A stretch of 64,000 nucleotides of DNA from Mesodorylaimus sp. YZB2_4 (taxonomy: Eukaryota; Nematoda; Enoplea; Dorylaimida; Dorylaimidae), in NCBI GenBank assembly GCA_030248295.1, contig JASANH010000392.1:1-64000 (forward strand), given 5' to 3'. Position numbers and translations under genes: made by a program. Positions 20,281 through 30,837 of the stretch are shown piece after piece (position 1 is the stretch's first letter; every line of letters begins with the position of its first letter). Below the pieces are notes generated by a model. The model was given only the letters and a program-made list of their open reading frames with translations. It was not told the DNA's origin and ran no database searches.

Positions 20281-22750
20281 AACCTTTTCCAACGAGGTCT
20301 AATTGAATAATTTCGAGCGAATGATTCACATCAATGATACTCAACGGCCCTAAACTTCATGACTATCGTTGTCGTATGGTCGGGTTCTACTAACGAAGCA
20401 TTTATCATGGGCCAAGGTGATTTGGGGGTAACATGGACGGTGACTAGACTATGGCATGGTGCTGCGTCACTTGACTAAAGACTGGAACATGCGAGAATTT
20501 CCGAGAGATAATGAGCCTGGGGAAATTGCGATAGCAGCTGATGATGCATGTCGCAAGCTAATGTCGCGCTACAGCTGCTGATTAGCGGTCCCTTTGGGAT
20601 CGCAGTTAATCAGGGCATACAATCTCATTGGTCTCATTCAAGCGAAGAAGATCCGAACCCTTTCTGCATAAAACTTTGCTGAAGAGTTAGGCGAGTAATC
20701 TGATACTTCTATTAGCTTGTTTCTACACGTGGGCAAGTCTATAGTGCTCGAATGACCATAAACAGGCACAACTGGCATCTCCTTATGTCAGCAAACTAAG
20801 TATCTGCAAAGACCATTTTTCTGGTCCACATGGTTCCTTTTGTAGAATTAAGATCAACCTGACGCTGCCCCGAACTGGGACCGAGCAAGCGTCAAGTCAT
20901 CATTTTCTGGGCGTTTAGTCCGCCGCCGCGTTTCTGATCTCTCTGGGCGGGGCCCGCTCTTTTGCTTTTTTGTCTTCATTTTGTACAGCCCTCTGCGTCT
21001 TGTGGATTCAAGCTCACATTTCTTTCTGTTCTTCTGATAAACATTTCTTTTGTTCTGCTGGAATTTGTCGGGGCTTACAATATTTTAATGGTTGGTTTAC
21101 TGTATATCCACACAAGCACCGATAGACTTTGCTGAACGCTAGTTTAGTTACCCTGTTTTTAACATCTGCTCGTGTATTTGTGTACGATCGATCCGTCGCG
21201 GAGGTGTCCGCTAGGCGGCATAGTAAACCTTGTACGTTAATATTGTCCGGCTATTGGGACCGCGCAGTGAGTGATTCGTACCTGCAGAGACCCGTGCAGA
21301 CTCCCCCACCCATGCAAGGGGTGGAAGTCACATTAGGATCGCTAAAAACAAAAGTGCGAAATAAGTTGGAATTTTGTTGATTTGAAAAAAGAAAAAAGAG
21401 ATGAAAGAGCTTGTACAACAATAGTAAGAGGTATGTAACTTCCATACCTTGAAGAGACGATCATCACTGCGGATCATGAGAAAATGTGAGGCTAGCCCAC
21501 CAACGGTCGATTGGTGGAACGTCGAGCACATCGATCGTCACCTTCCCTCGTCGTTTAGCTCAGTATAAAACTGGGCTGAAAATGATGAGCACTCGCTTGA
21601 TCTGAAAAAGAAAGCATGTCGGTTGCAAAAGAACTGATGACACTTATTCTGTAAACACAGTAGCGTGAACTAGTCTACGCAAGCAATGAGCTACATCACA
21701 GCCGACAAAGCTAAAAAAAGCTTCTGATCAGGCCGCCCGACCACCAGAGATAACACCACCAAATTCACTTCCTTTAATGACGCACAGTGAGGGTGCCTGA
21801 TATTATAATTTTCTTAGCTCATTGCGAGAGAAATTCAAAACCGTAGAGTTAATCACCATTCGCCCGCTCGCCCAATCAGCTCGCCCGCTCGCTCGCTCGC
21901 TTGATCTGTAAGGGTATAAAAGGATGAGCATGAACCATGCACGTCAGACGATGCTAAGGTCAATTTTTTCCATCATGAAAATAATGGTTTCTTATTACGG
22001 TTAGAGGATCAAAGTGTCGAAGTGGGTGCTGGCGAAGGTGGAGAAGGAGCATGGATCTTAAAGAAACGCAATTGATCAGCAACGACTCAAACAACCATCA
22101 TATTTTTACGATCGAAATTGGAGGAAGCTCGAATATCAAGCGATTGAGGAAGAACACTGTTTCGGAAACACTCAAATTTATCGACTGCGATTCAATCGTG
22201 ATATTGGGTTTGATACTTATATGAAATGTTCAGTCGGTGTCGTGCATGTTGTTGTTGAAAATGGAGATGTAGTGACAGCCTATCCAAGGCGTGACTTTTG
22301 CTGGGATTAAGCTGCGTAGTGGCTTGGTTTTATGTGCGCTAATGTTTTAGATGACCCGCCGCACTTGGCTGTATAAAAGTGCTAGCAAGCTGCTCCTCTT
22401 ATTCTGCTTGGGTGCGCTCTCCAGGGTACTGTTTCACCAAAAAGTATAGGTTTTTTTTCATTTTGAAAAGGGTGACAAATATGTTCGAAAGAAACTCCTG
22501 AACGAAACGATATTAACAAGAGTCTCTCAAATCTTCCCTGACTTTTCTGTACGAACCATTAACTGCACTAATTACCAATATCTATAGTACTAATTCACTA
22601 TCATCCAAGTGCATCTAGAAAAATCAAGATTATCCAGAAACACATACCTTTTTAATAGAGAGAAATCTGGCGAGCTCGCCCCGCATTCAACACTCACAAT
22701 CCTCGATCAAACACTAAAACAAAGCAATGAGTTGCCTTTTCCTGGTCATA
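20281..22750. other. No identifiable gene; partial relative of the 15-kb inverted repeat
   Basis: At 21,190-21,310 the words GGAGGTGTCCGC, GGCGGCATAGTAAA and GGGACCGCGCAG resemble an arm of the inverted repeat at 14,991-15,890. A CGCTCGCC-rich run lies at 21,860-21,905. Otherwise I see no domain, exon or RNA. Confidence 0.4.
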
Positions 22751-23545
22751 TCACCTTGGACAACGTCGTCGTCGTGGTCGTCCTCGCCATAGATCGAACT
22801 CGGCTGATCCATCTGCGGCTTCATCGTCATCAATTAGCAAGTTGTGCAAGGCCGAGCAGCAACGGATAACCTCGGCCGCAAAAGTCGGCACCAAATGCAT
22901 CTTTTTGACCAAGCATCGAAACTGGTGCTTTAGTATGCCAATCGCGCATTCTACGAGATTGCGGGTCCAAGGATGGGCCTCGTTATACTGGCGTTTAGAT
23001 CGATTCTTGGGATCGGCGACCATAGTGACCAGGTAATCGCCGACGGAGTAAGCGGAGTCGGCAAATAAAACGCCTTGCGGAATCGGCCTCAAACCCACGT
23101 TTCGTCGTCTTTTCAGGGTGCTATTGCGGAAGACACGGGCATCGTGGACCGACCCAGGCCATCGACTCGACACGAAGTGAAACCTGAAAGTAAAAATTTG
23201 TAACTTATGTACAGCACTCGACTACCTGACTGCTAAAGCGAGTACTGATCAATCAGCGAAGAAAAAATCCCACTCACCGCATTGTTGGTCCACATACGAA
23301 TAGCAAATTCAACGAATAATTTTGATGTCGATCGATAAATTGGGCTTCGTCATCGTTTGGAGCTATGATGTCGTTGTGGCTGTCGTCTATGCTTCCGAAT
23401 AGCGAGGAAAGCCTTGATAGTCTAGGACATTATTGGCCATTCCATTCAATTTTCGTTGTTCACCCTGCCAGTCGACGGTTGTTGGAAAAATATGCCAGTT
23501 CACGGCATCGACAAATCGATGGATGGTCCTTGACGGTCGATTACT
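22751..23545 (-). pseudogene. PIF/Harbinger transposase (HARBI1-like)
   Basis: The downstream block (23,173-22,751) reads W-P-G-S-V-H-D-A-R-V-F, F-A-D-S-A-Y (second catalytic aspartate), T-R-N-L-V-E-C-A-I-G (glutamate) and A-L-H-N-L-L near the end, the hallmark order of HARBI1-type DDE nucleases. It begins after a TTTCAG acceptor. The upstream block (about 23,277-23,410) reads S-I-D-D-S-H (first aspartate region) and N-Y-S-L-N-L, and ends at a GTGAGT donor. Further upstream, to 23,545, N-W-H-I-F-P and G-F-P-R appear in a different frame, so a frameshift lies near 23,410. The GAID glycine is intact as G-S-I-D. The MADF/Myb partner gene that Harbingers usually carry was not found. Confidence 0.8.
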
Positions 23546-23669
23546 GACACCTTATGCATCGCTGACTGATTAATATCCATCGCCCGAGGCTAAATGCCTA
23601 GAAAAAAGTATAAGCAACTTGAATCTTCTCTTCCTTTCTGAAAAACCTTAATGCAAAGAGGAAGTGTAA

Positions 23670-24290
23670 AGTGTGTGAAATACTTGGCTCGCCCTAGGAC
23701 GATCTAGGGCTGACCAGACGATGGCTCAAGCCAGGAACCAACCCACGCAGTCCACGGACACCTTGTAATATAGTTTATTCGTCCCCACACCACAAGGGCC
23801 GTGTAGACTCATGTCGCGACGGAGCGCGATGGATTTCAAGGCTCACATTACAGCCCAGGAGAAGCATGGTCGATTTGTGACTTTACGATGTGATTCTTCC
23901 CTTTTGTATGCTTAGTTCGCTTTCCTGTGGCTCATTCTCTTAGTTCTGTCTCCGACCAGAGTGGTCGCCTGCTTATCTTTGTCCGTGAAAGACAGTGTGA
24001 CGAAGCTTTTTTATACTCAGTCTCTCTCTTCAGTCGATTCTCTCGTCGCTCTCTTCTACTACGCTTCCACAACGCCGTTCTCGCTTCAACTTACAGTTCG
24101 GTGAGCAGCCGCACGTGCCGGCCGTCAAAGGGGGTTCTGACGGACCTGAGCCCGAAGTGCTCACAGAGCAAGTTCAGATCAGGCAACTCAAGACTAGTTA
24201 TCAACCGATGTCTGCAATCAGACCAGTCACTCGACCTCGACCGCTCTCAGTCTCGCTATCCCGCCAATTCAAATGCATTGCGATAAACAT
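23670..24290 (+). repeat. LTR-like or promoter-like region
   Basis: The stretch begins TGTGTGAAAT, contains a TTTTTATACTCAG TATA-like element near 24,008 followed by a pyrimidine-rich leader, and reaches ATAAACA near 24,288. This resembles an LTR layout but no partner LTR or target duplication was found. The call is weak. Confidence 0.2.
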
Positions 24291-24893
24291 ACATCATAAC
24301 TGTGGACTTCCAGAAATAAGAGAGCGGGCGTCTACATAAATCCAGTTTTCCCCCGAAACTGCAGGCATTCTGGATGTCCAGGGCGGGATTTTGGACATCT
24401 ACTGGACATCCAACTATTTTGAAGTCACCCCTGATATTTTGCAAAGAGCTCTATTTTGCCCTTAGAAACATGTTATAATTTTTGGTATTACGAAATTCGA
24501 CTTATCGGTTGTCGATGCTCCTTTGTGAGTCATCTATGCTTGCTGAGGTCTCATATAATAATAATGACTTGTAACTCGAATTGTGGGCAAGAAAAGAAAG
24601 CATTTTTACACAAGGTCTCCTCGTTCATTACACCATAGATAGGTTAAAGAGGAATCGTGGAGTAATTGAAAGATGTTTGCCAGTGATAATTGCTAACACC
24701 AGCGGCTTAGAATATTGGGTCTGATACTTCATATCGGATCTGATAAGATTTAATTCAATCAGATCGAAGCGTGATTCGACGGGAGTGAAGCAGGTGTCCC
24801 TTTTAGCTATTATTCATGTTTCATAAGCAAAGCCACGCGCAGAGTCCTGCATCAACAAATAATATCCTCACGCGTACTCCCTCGTACCCGGCG
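24291..24893. other. No identifiable gene
   Basis: Anonymous sequence up to the Polinton target site. Confidence 0.4.
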
Positions 24894-24899
24894 GATATG

Positions 24900-25774
24900 A
24901 GTAGTGATAGCGTACCCCTCTTCATGAGTCACTTCTTGTGGTACAATGGTTAAGCATAGGCAGCGTAAAGTGTGAAGTAAGAAGCATGCGTGCAGTGTAA
25001 AGTGTGAAGTGGGAAGCGCGCACACAGTGCGCAGTGTAAAGGTGGTGTAGAGGGCAGTTTGCAGTGTACCATTTAAGTGAAGGGACTGAGGGTGTCTTTT
25101 CAGGTTGACAGACTGATTGTGAGTCGCTATGTGAGACTGCTGGTGGCAGTAGAGTCCATTCGAGTAGAAGTATAAAGTGAGTGCGAAGGGGATGGATGAG
25201 AAGACTATGAGTGAGTTACTTCGTGTTTTCTTAGCTGCTGCCCAGCTGAGTGACAAATAAGTATTGTATATGGCCACTTTGTTGATGTGCAGGTGCATTA
25301 CACTAGGATATCATTTCTTGATGTGTAGGTACATTACGGTAGGATATTATTTGTTGATGTGCAGGTGCATAACACTGAGATATATTCTGCTGATAAGTAG
25401 TACATTACAGTAGGATATATTTTGTTGATGTGCAGGTTTATTACAGCAGGATATATTCTGTTGATGAGTAATACATTATAATAGGATGTATTTTGTTGAT
25501 GAGTAGTACATTACAGTAGGATAAATTTTTTGTTGATGAGCAAGTACTCTATACTTTGCTGATGTGCAGGTACATTACAGTAGGTTATATTTTGACATTC
25601 CGATCATGATTAGGAATTTATTTTGTTGATAAGCAAGTACATTACAGTAAGACTTTGTTGATAAGCAAGTACATTACAGTAGGGTAAACTGTGTTGATTC
25701 ACAGGTTATGTATTATATTTTTGTTTTATATGTCTTTTTTAATTTCTTTCTGCTTGATGTGTGTGTGTGTCTGC
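24900..25774. repeat. Polinton left terminal inverted repeat
   Basis: The reverse complement of 34,855-35,841. The outer 380 bp is conserved well enough that the same 140-codon open frame can be read in both copies. The inner part (from about 25,283) is an array of units of about 36 bp built on TACATTACAGTAGGATAT followed by TTTGTTGATG. It ends at a (TG)n run near 25,760. Confidence 0.9.
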
Positions 25775-25899
25775 TCACAAGTATTGAATTTTGTCATTTT
25801 TGATCGGCATCATGCCCGGTTTTCCCATTCTCACGTTTTTTGAGTTCAAAAGTACATTGTAGACCTAAAAACAAACATTTTCAATGAGTTTCCAATGTC

Positions 25900-26061
25900 A
25901 TGGCAGATCAGCCACGCGCTAGAAGTAACCGCCCTGTTAATCGATTATATTTGTTCTTTTTGTTGGGAAAGGCTTGTCCAGCAAAAAAAAGTCTTTACCA
26001 AAAGTCCAAGAAACGTAAAAGCCAGAAAAATAAAAAGATCCAGTCTAAAAAGAGGAAATGA
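25900..26061 (+). CDS. Small basic protein overlapping the capsid start (candidate)
   Basis: A 53-codon frame encodes a protein whose C-terminal half is almost entirely lysine, serine, glutamine and arginine. Its TGA stop overlaps the ATG at 26,058 of the capsid frame (ATGA). The N-terminus is M-A-D-Q-P-R. Small basic virion proteins that condense DNA are known in adenovirus-like lineages. Assigning that role here is inference from size, charge and position. It could also be chance, since the region is A-rich. Confidence 0.35.
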   Translation: MADQPRARSNRPVNRLYLFFLLGKACPAKKSLYQKSKKRKSQKNKKIQSKKRK

Positions 26062-27305
26062 GTCGGTTAGATACAACAGTAGACCTGGACGTTTTCTCAG
26101 AACCGCCAGAAAAACTCAGTATCGCTGAAAGCAGGATAGAAACCATTTCTGGCAGACCTGGCAATGACGTCAATTCACCGTTGGAATTTCGCATACCAAG
26201 TGTTCCTACGTGGTGTACTGATTTGTCGCCAACCCTCCTAGAAGTGCACATTGAAATCTAATATGCGGCTATAAATCAATATAAAGAAGCTGATGAAGGT
26301 ATCCCCAAAACGAAACAAATTGGTCTGGTGCCAAATGTGTTGATGTCCATGTTCTCTGGTGTCACTTTATTGTTCAATAACGAAATGATACCCCAAAGCA
26401 GCAACTGCTTGCCATGGAGCGCTTACTTGAACGTGCTGGCTGGCTGCCCCTACGATCAGCGAAAATCTGGTTGAGCACCAGTGGATGGTACGACGGCGGC
26501 TTAGTTGGACTGTCGCCAGAATCGTTGGACGCATTCAAACCTTATTTCGAAAGTGGTATAGGCCATCTGATCGGACCAGTACACTTGGATTTCTTCAAAA
26601 TGCGCAAATACATTATTCCGGGCATCGAAATGGTTGTCCGCTTGTTCCGGCGTATCCCCAAAGCCTTCATAATGTATATGCGGGAAGAAACCAACAAAGA
26701 GTTCACAGTGACAATAGAAAGGGCCCACCTTCATGTACGTCGTGTCAAATTGCACGACGCATCCTTGGCGGCCATGGAAAGACCTAAAGCCGATCATCGT
26801 GCCCGAAGGTGCTCCGACAGTGGAGGCCTGCATTTACGAGGGCATATTGCCAGCACGCTTGGAAATCGTTCATTTGTTACCAGGTGAATTCACTGGTCCA
26901 ATTCTCAACAATCCCTTCAAATTTCAACCTTTCTACGTAAAAAACGTGGCCTTAGAAAAGAATGGTGTGCTTGTGACTGCTTATCAGTGTGACTTTGTGA
27001 AAAATGACTATGCGCGCATGTACTTGGACTATTTCTTGAATACGAGCTGCTGCTTGGATGAAGCGGGCATGTCCGAAATCAACTATGAAAATTATGCTAG
27101 TGCGTATAATATCATGTCTTTTAATCTGGAACGTTTCGACGAATGCTTTAGTACTTTGAAACCAACGCACGAGCTGGGTAACTTACGTTTGAAAATTGAT
27201 TACGATACCAGTGCCGTATCACAGAGACCATTGGTTATTCTTTGTTTGCTGCGTTTTAATCGTATCATCAAAATCAATGCACAGAAAATGTTGATGTCTC
27301 AATGA
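26058..27305 (+). pseudogene. Polinton major capsid protein (double jelly-roll), broken
   Basis: Three blocks in three frames match the Polinton protein that metazoan genome annotation commonly names F54H12.2-like. Block 26,058-26,261 is the acidic N-terminus with a V-D-L-D-V-F start and ends at a stop. Similarity resumes just downstream in another frame. Block 26,480-26,780 has G-P-V-H-L-D-F-F and an I-I-P-G-I strand. Block 26,760-27,305 has the second jelly roll, with L-P-A-R-L-E-I, N-P-F-K-F-Q and N-L-R-L-K-I-D motifs. Frame changes lie near 26,262, between about 26,262 and 26,480, and near 26,740-26,790. This protein forms the capsid shell. The gene as it stands cannot make a full-length product. 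Confidence 0.8.
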
Positions 27306-27377
27306 ATTTGTATTTACTGAGCTTTCTGGTTTGATATAAGGAACGTTAACAAGCCTAAATCAGCAGCTCATCAAGTC

Positions 27378-28031
27378 ATGGCTACTGGCGAGGAAGGATA
27401 TGCGTCCGTGTTTGCTATGCAAGTTCCCTTCACCATGACTGTCGCCGGCAGTACTTCCTCGGGCAAAACCTACTTCGTCATGCAACTCATTCGAAATCGA
27501 AGCAGGATATTCAGCGTCCCTATCGAAACTGTGTATTATTATTATGGCACTTGGCAGCCGCTTTTTTCGTCAATAGAAGCAAGTGGAATAAAGTTTGTCG
27601 AAGGCCTGCCCACAGTTGACGATATTGCGCCAAATTCGCTTTTGATCCTAGACGATTTGTTTCCACAGCTGGCCCAAAACAAGAAACTCGTCGATTTGTT
27701 TTGTGTAAAATCGCATCATAAAAATATTAATGTTATTTTCATCACCCAGTCGTTTTTCTATGATTCCAAAGTCATGCGCTGCGTTACGCGAAATTCGCAT
27801 TACGTAGTTCTTTTCAAGTCACCAAGGATGGCGGCCGTGGTTGAACAGCTCTCTCGACAGCTTTGGCCTCACAGGCCCAAGTACTTATTGGATGCGTACA
27901 ACAAGGCCACGGAAGACAGACAATACAGCTACCTGTTCCTGAACTTGCACCCGAAGGCGGATGAAAAGTTGGCGGTGATGTCAAATATATTCCCCACCAA
28001 GGACGATTTTTACCCGCACGTCCTCATTTGA
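27378..28031 (+). CDS. Polinton packaging ATPase (FtsK/HerA type)
   Basis: An uninterrupted 217-residue frame. Walker A is G-S-T-S-S-G-K-T at residues 24-31. Walker B is L-L-I-L-D-D at 88-93. A sensor-like F-I-T-Q lies at 121-124. Length and motif spacing fit the genome-packaging ATPases of Polintons and related double-jelly-roll DNA viruses, which drive DNA into the capsid. It lies 72 bp downstream of the capsid relic in the same direction, the usual neighbourhood. The intact frame contrasts with the broken capsid gene, suggesting recent decay of the neighbour or chance survival. An AT-rich stretch follows. Confidence 0.9.
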   Translation: MATGEEGYASVFAMQVPFTMTVAGSTSSGKTYFVMQLIRNRSRIFSVPIETVYYYYGTWQPLFSSIEASGIKFVEGLPTVDDIAPNSLLILDDLFPQLAQNKKLVDLFCVKSHHKNINVIFITQSFFYDSKVMRCVTRNSHYVVLFKSPRMAAVVEQLSRQLWPHRPKYLLDAYNKATEDRQYSYLFLNLHPKADEKLAVMSNIFPTKDDFYPHVLI

Positions 28032-28773
28032 GCAATGTAACTGTAAATATAACAGCGAACTCTGTACAGTTTTAGTGTATAGAAGTAAAAAAAAAACAAC
28101 AAAATATAATGTGATGGCAATAAACTTCTCAAGAAATAAGCGAAAAAGGGCAAAAACCTCCAAAAACTTTCTGAAAATGCTCGAAAATATTCACCAAAAA
28201 TGCGTAATAAACTATAGAAACCTATAAAAATACGCTCCGACATACGTGGAAAAATTCGGAAACAGATAGAAAAATTTGAAAAACACCCTGATATTAGTAC
28301 ATAATAAACAAATATACACGACAAAAAGTAAAATGTGATCAAAAGTTCAGAGATATGTTAAATAAATTTGAAAAAATCAAACAAACATGCCTGAAAACAA
28401 TGAAAATTTCAGGAATTTGATCAAAAATTACAAAACTAACGTCTGATCAACAGAAATTTTGCAAAAAAAGATTTCAAAACTACGAAAATATGCTCTAACA
28501 ACATCCGTAAAAACTTCAAAAAAGCTCTCAAAATTAAAAAAATTCATACAAAAATCCACAGATTTTCAAAACATTCCCTTCAAATTAGTGAATAATAAAA
28601 AAAATGCACGACAAAAAGTAAAAAATCGCTTAAAATTGATTTATAATCATCAAGATTCCACCGTTATTCACCAAAAAATTGATAGAAAATTTGTAGAATT
28701 TGAAATTGCAACAGAAATTTGTAAATATATGTCATAAAAGTAGTAAATTCACGACAAAGCGAGGCGTGAAACC
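28032..28773. other. A-rich low-complexity region inside the Polinton
   Basis: Strongly adenine-rich on the plus strand with recurring AAAATTTGAAAA and CAAAAATTC words. Open frames here (for example 28,459-28,737) are lysine-rich translations of this composition and I do not count them as genes. Confidence 0.5.
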
Positions 28774-28953
28774 ATGAAAAAAGGCAGAACTTGTGAAATA
28801 TGGTGCGATAATTGCCAAAAGTTTACCAAGGGTGGGTTAAAAAGTCACTATTCCATGAAAATTTACACAAATATAAGTAGAAAACTTACCCCAAAAACAG
28901 TGTTCTGTGGGGAAGGACTCAAAATACACAGAAAAACGAAGAAAAGGTCTTAA
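28774..28953 (+). CDS. Small zinc-finger-like ORF in the Polinton (candidate)
   Basis: A 59-residue frame contains W-C-D-N-C-Q-K-F-T-K-G-G-L-K-S-H, a C-x2-C-x10-H arrangement like a degenerate C2H2 finger. A second C-G-E-G-L-K-I-H-R segment follows near the end. It is basic and lies in the Polinton interior, same strand as the capsid and ATPase. Polintons carry lineage-specific small genes, but I do not recognise this one and the A-rich context makes chance possible. Confidence 0.3.
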   Translation: MKKGRTCEIWCDNCQKFTKGGLKSHYSMKIYTNISRKLTPKTVFCGEGLKIHRKTKKRS

Positions 28954-29189
28954 AAACGGTGACTGTCGCGAAATAAACAAAACTTTTTTGCATTTTATTC
29001 AAATAATTTATCGGAAAATAACCGAAATCTTTGTAAAATTTGAAAACGCGATTCAGAAGATCTGTGAAGTGTCAGAAACGGGCGAGGCTCACTTCACTGG
29101 ACTTCCGATTGGTCAGTGAAAGTGAGGCATCAAAATCGGGCGAAGCTGAGATGGGCAAAGCTGGATGACTTATCACACTTGGGCAGGCT

Positions 29190-29800
29190 GAGGCAGCTCC
29201 TCGCAATTGACCAGCGACAAATCAGACCAGCCAGCCAGACGCCTAATGTTGAAGGACGATTTTCGCCGGCCAATAACTCAAGAAAGGGTGGACGAAAATT
29301 TTTGATTTCTCATACACTTCGAAGAATCGGCCGAGTCTTCAATCGTGCCAATTTTTTTCAAAATCCATCCAGCCGTAGTTGAATTCCAGAATACGCGATA
29401 TCTTGTTCTGGGGGGGGGGGGGGAGAAGACGAGGAGGAGGGCACATGTGGAGGCAACATGAGGAGGCAACATGTGCCTACTGTAGATCAACAACCTGAGG
29501 TCGTACAGTTGTAAATGCTAGTTTTTCTACAAGCTGAAACTTTCGGACTCTGCCTTTTGACGGTCATTTCTTTTAACCTTCAATTTCCGAAAAGTTCTTC
29601 CTTAAAATACTTACTGTTTCAGCTGTTTTTGTCCGTCGCCCGTCAAATACTTGACGGATCTCGATAAAAATTGGCACAGTTGCAGATCTGACCTATCTTG
29701 CGAAGCGTGCGAAAAGCTATTTTTTTGGTTCAGTCATTCTTAAGTTATCGACTAACGAAAGTAGTTGGCGCTGATGTTTCTGTTTTTTCATTTTCGGCGC
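29190..29800 (+). repeat. Dispersed repeat R2, copy 1 (with poly-G run)
   Basis: Matches 61,340-61,860 over most of its length: CGCCGGC(C/T)AATAACTC, GAATACGCGAT-like words, a 15-G run, GACGAGGAGGAGG, GTCGTACAGTTGTAAAT and GACCTATCTTGCGAAGC in the same order. It is inserted in, or carried by, the Polinton. Confidence 0.75.
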
Positions 29801-30699
29801 GAAGCTTAGAAACATCAACTGAACGGGTTGAGGCGCAGCTAGCTTTGATGATGTATGGTGGCGATATGTGGCTTCTGATGATTCGAGACGAGAAATCGGA
29901 GAATAGCAAAACCCGTCTAGCATTGCAAAAGCGGGATCCAGGAAGTTACGTTTTAATTCAAGGTGGGGGAAGAATGATGGGTTTCTATATCCTCCTGTGA
30001 TTCTGGTACCCTCATCGATATTCTCTTAATAATTGCATTTCCTGATACTGATGACTTAACTGATAAGGTTTTTGGGTGTTGTAAGTATGCACATAAATTT
30101 GAAGCATCCGTCTGTATGCTTATCCCTTATCCTTTAAAAATCTAAAAAATTTTGCATTGATTCCCGTTATGTATCTAAGAACCCCTTTCCTGGATCTTTG
30201 ACATTAGGGTTGCTGCATTGCTGGTTATCCGTCAGTGCCCTGGTCTGGTACAAACAGTGGTAGCCTTTTTAGAAATTTTTCGACGCTATTTTGACACCTG
30301 CGTGTGGCCTCAAGATCCCGCCTTTATCGAAAAACTAGCGGCCTCAAATGGTCAGAAGACACCAAGCGAAATATCGAAAGAATTGCAAGTTCAAATGACT
30401 CTCGCGTGGAAAGCGTTTGAGAGACAGGCCAGAGGATGGTTCAATGATTGGGGGAACGATACTGGAGATAGGACGTAAGTCTGATGCTGTGCTAGCACAA
30501 TATATGTTTTCTAAGTCGAACTCAAGCTCGTCTTTAACTTTTTGAAGATCTGATCACCCCTGGAAAGATTCACTTTTCGGTCGGACGATTTTAAGAAACG
30601 ATTCAATCAAGCCAGCTGGATATAACGCTGAGAAAGGAAGAGAGTGGCGAAAGAAATGTTTGAACGAAAAAAGCCGCCCGAAGAAGCCAGATTTGGAAC
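29801..30699. other. Anonymous Polinton interior with one exon-like frame
   Basis: A frame at 30,218-30,478 of average-looking protein composition ends just at a GTAAGT donor, so it could be an exon. I recognise no domain in it or in the frame at 29,698-30,000. Confidence 0.3.
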
Positions 30700-30837
30700 T
30701 GTCAGCATCGGAAGGAGAAGACTAGTAATGATCAGCAGAGTTGTGATTGTCAGGGGCTGGATGATTAAGGAATTCCCTGCTGTTTTTCCATTATCTTCAT
30801 CGCCATATCGTGTAGTGAAATATCGAGTAGCACGCAC
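30700..30837 (+). repeat. Repeat R3, left half (split by MULE copy 2)
   Basis: Matches the start of the uninterrupted copy at 43,460-43,865 from ATGATCAGCAGA to AGTAGCACG. The other half resumes at 32,533 on the far side of the MULE. Confidence 0.85.

Noticed and set aside
24852-25298. 148-codon minus-strand ORF, with a near-identical partner at 35,427-35,843
   Set aside because: It lies in the Polinton terminal inverted repeats and extends past the element end at 24,900. The frame is open in both copies because the repeats are duplicates. No domain is visible.
25283-25690. Possible CRISPR-like array of repeats of about 36 bp
   Set aside because: Units are contiguous and degenerate without unique spacers, and they lie within a transposon's terminal repeat of an animal genome. 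This is a minisatellite.
28459-28737. Lysine-rich ORF of 92 codons in the Polinton
   Set aside because: The surrounding DNA is uniformly A-rich, so lysine-rich open frames are expected by composition.
30218-30478. Exon of an unknown gene ending at GTAAGT
   Set aside because: A single donor site and ordinary composition are not enough. No acceptor-matched partner exon or domain was found.
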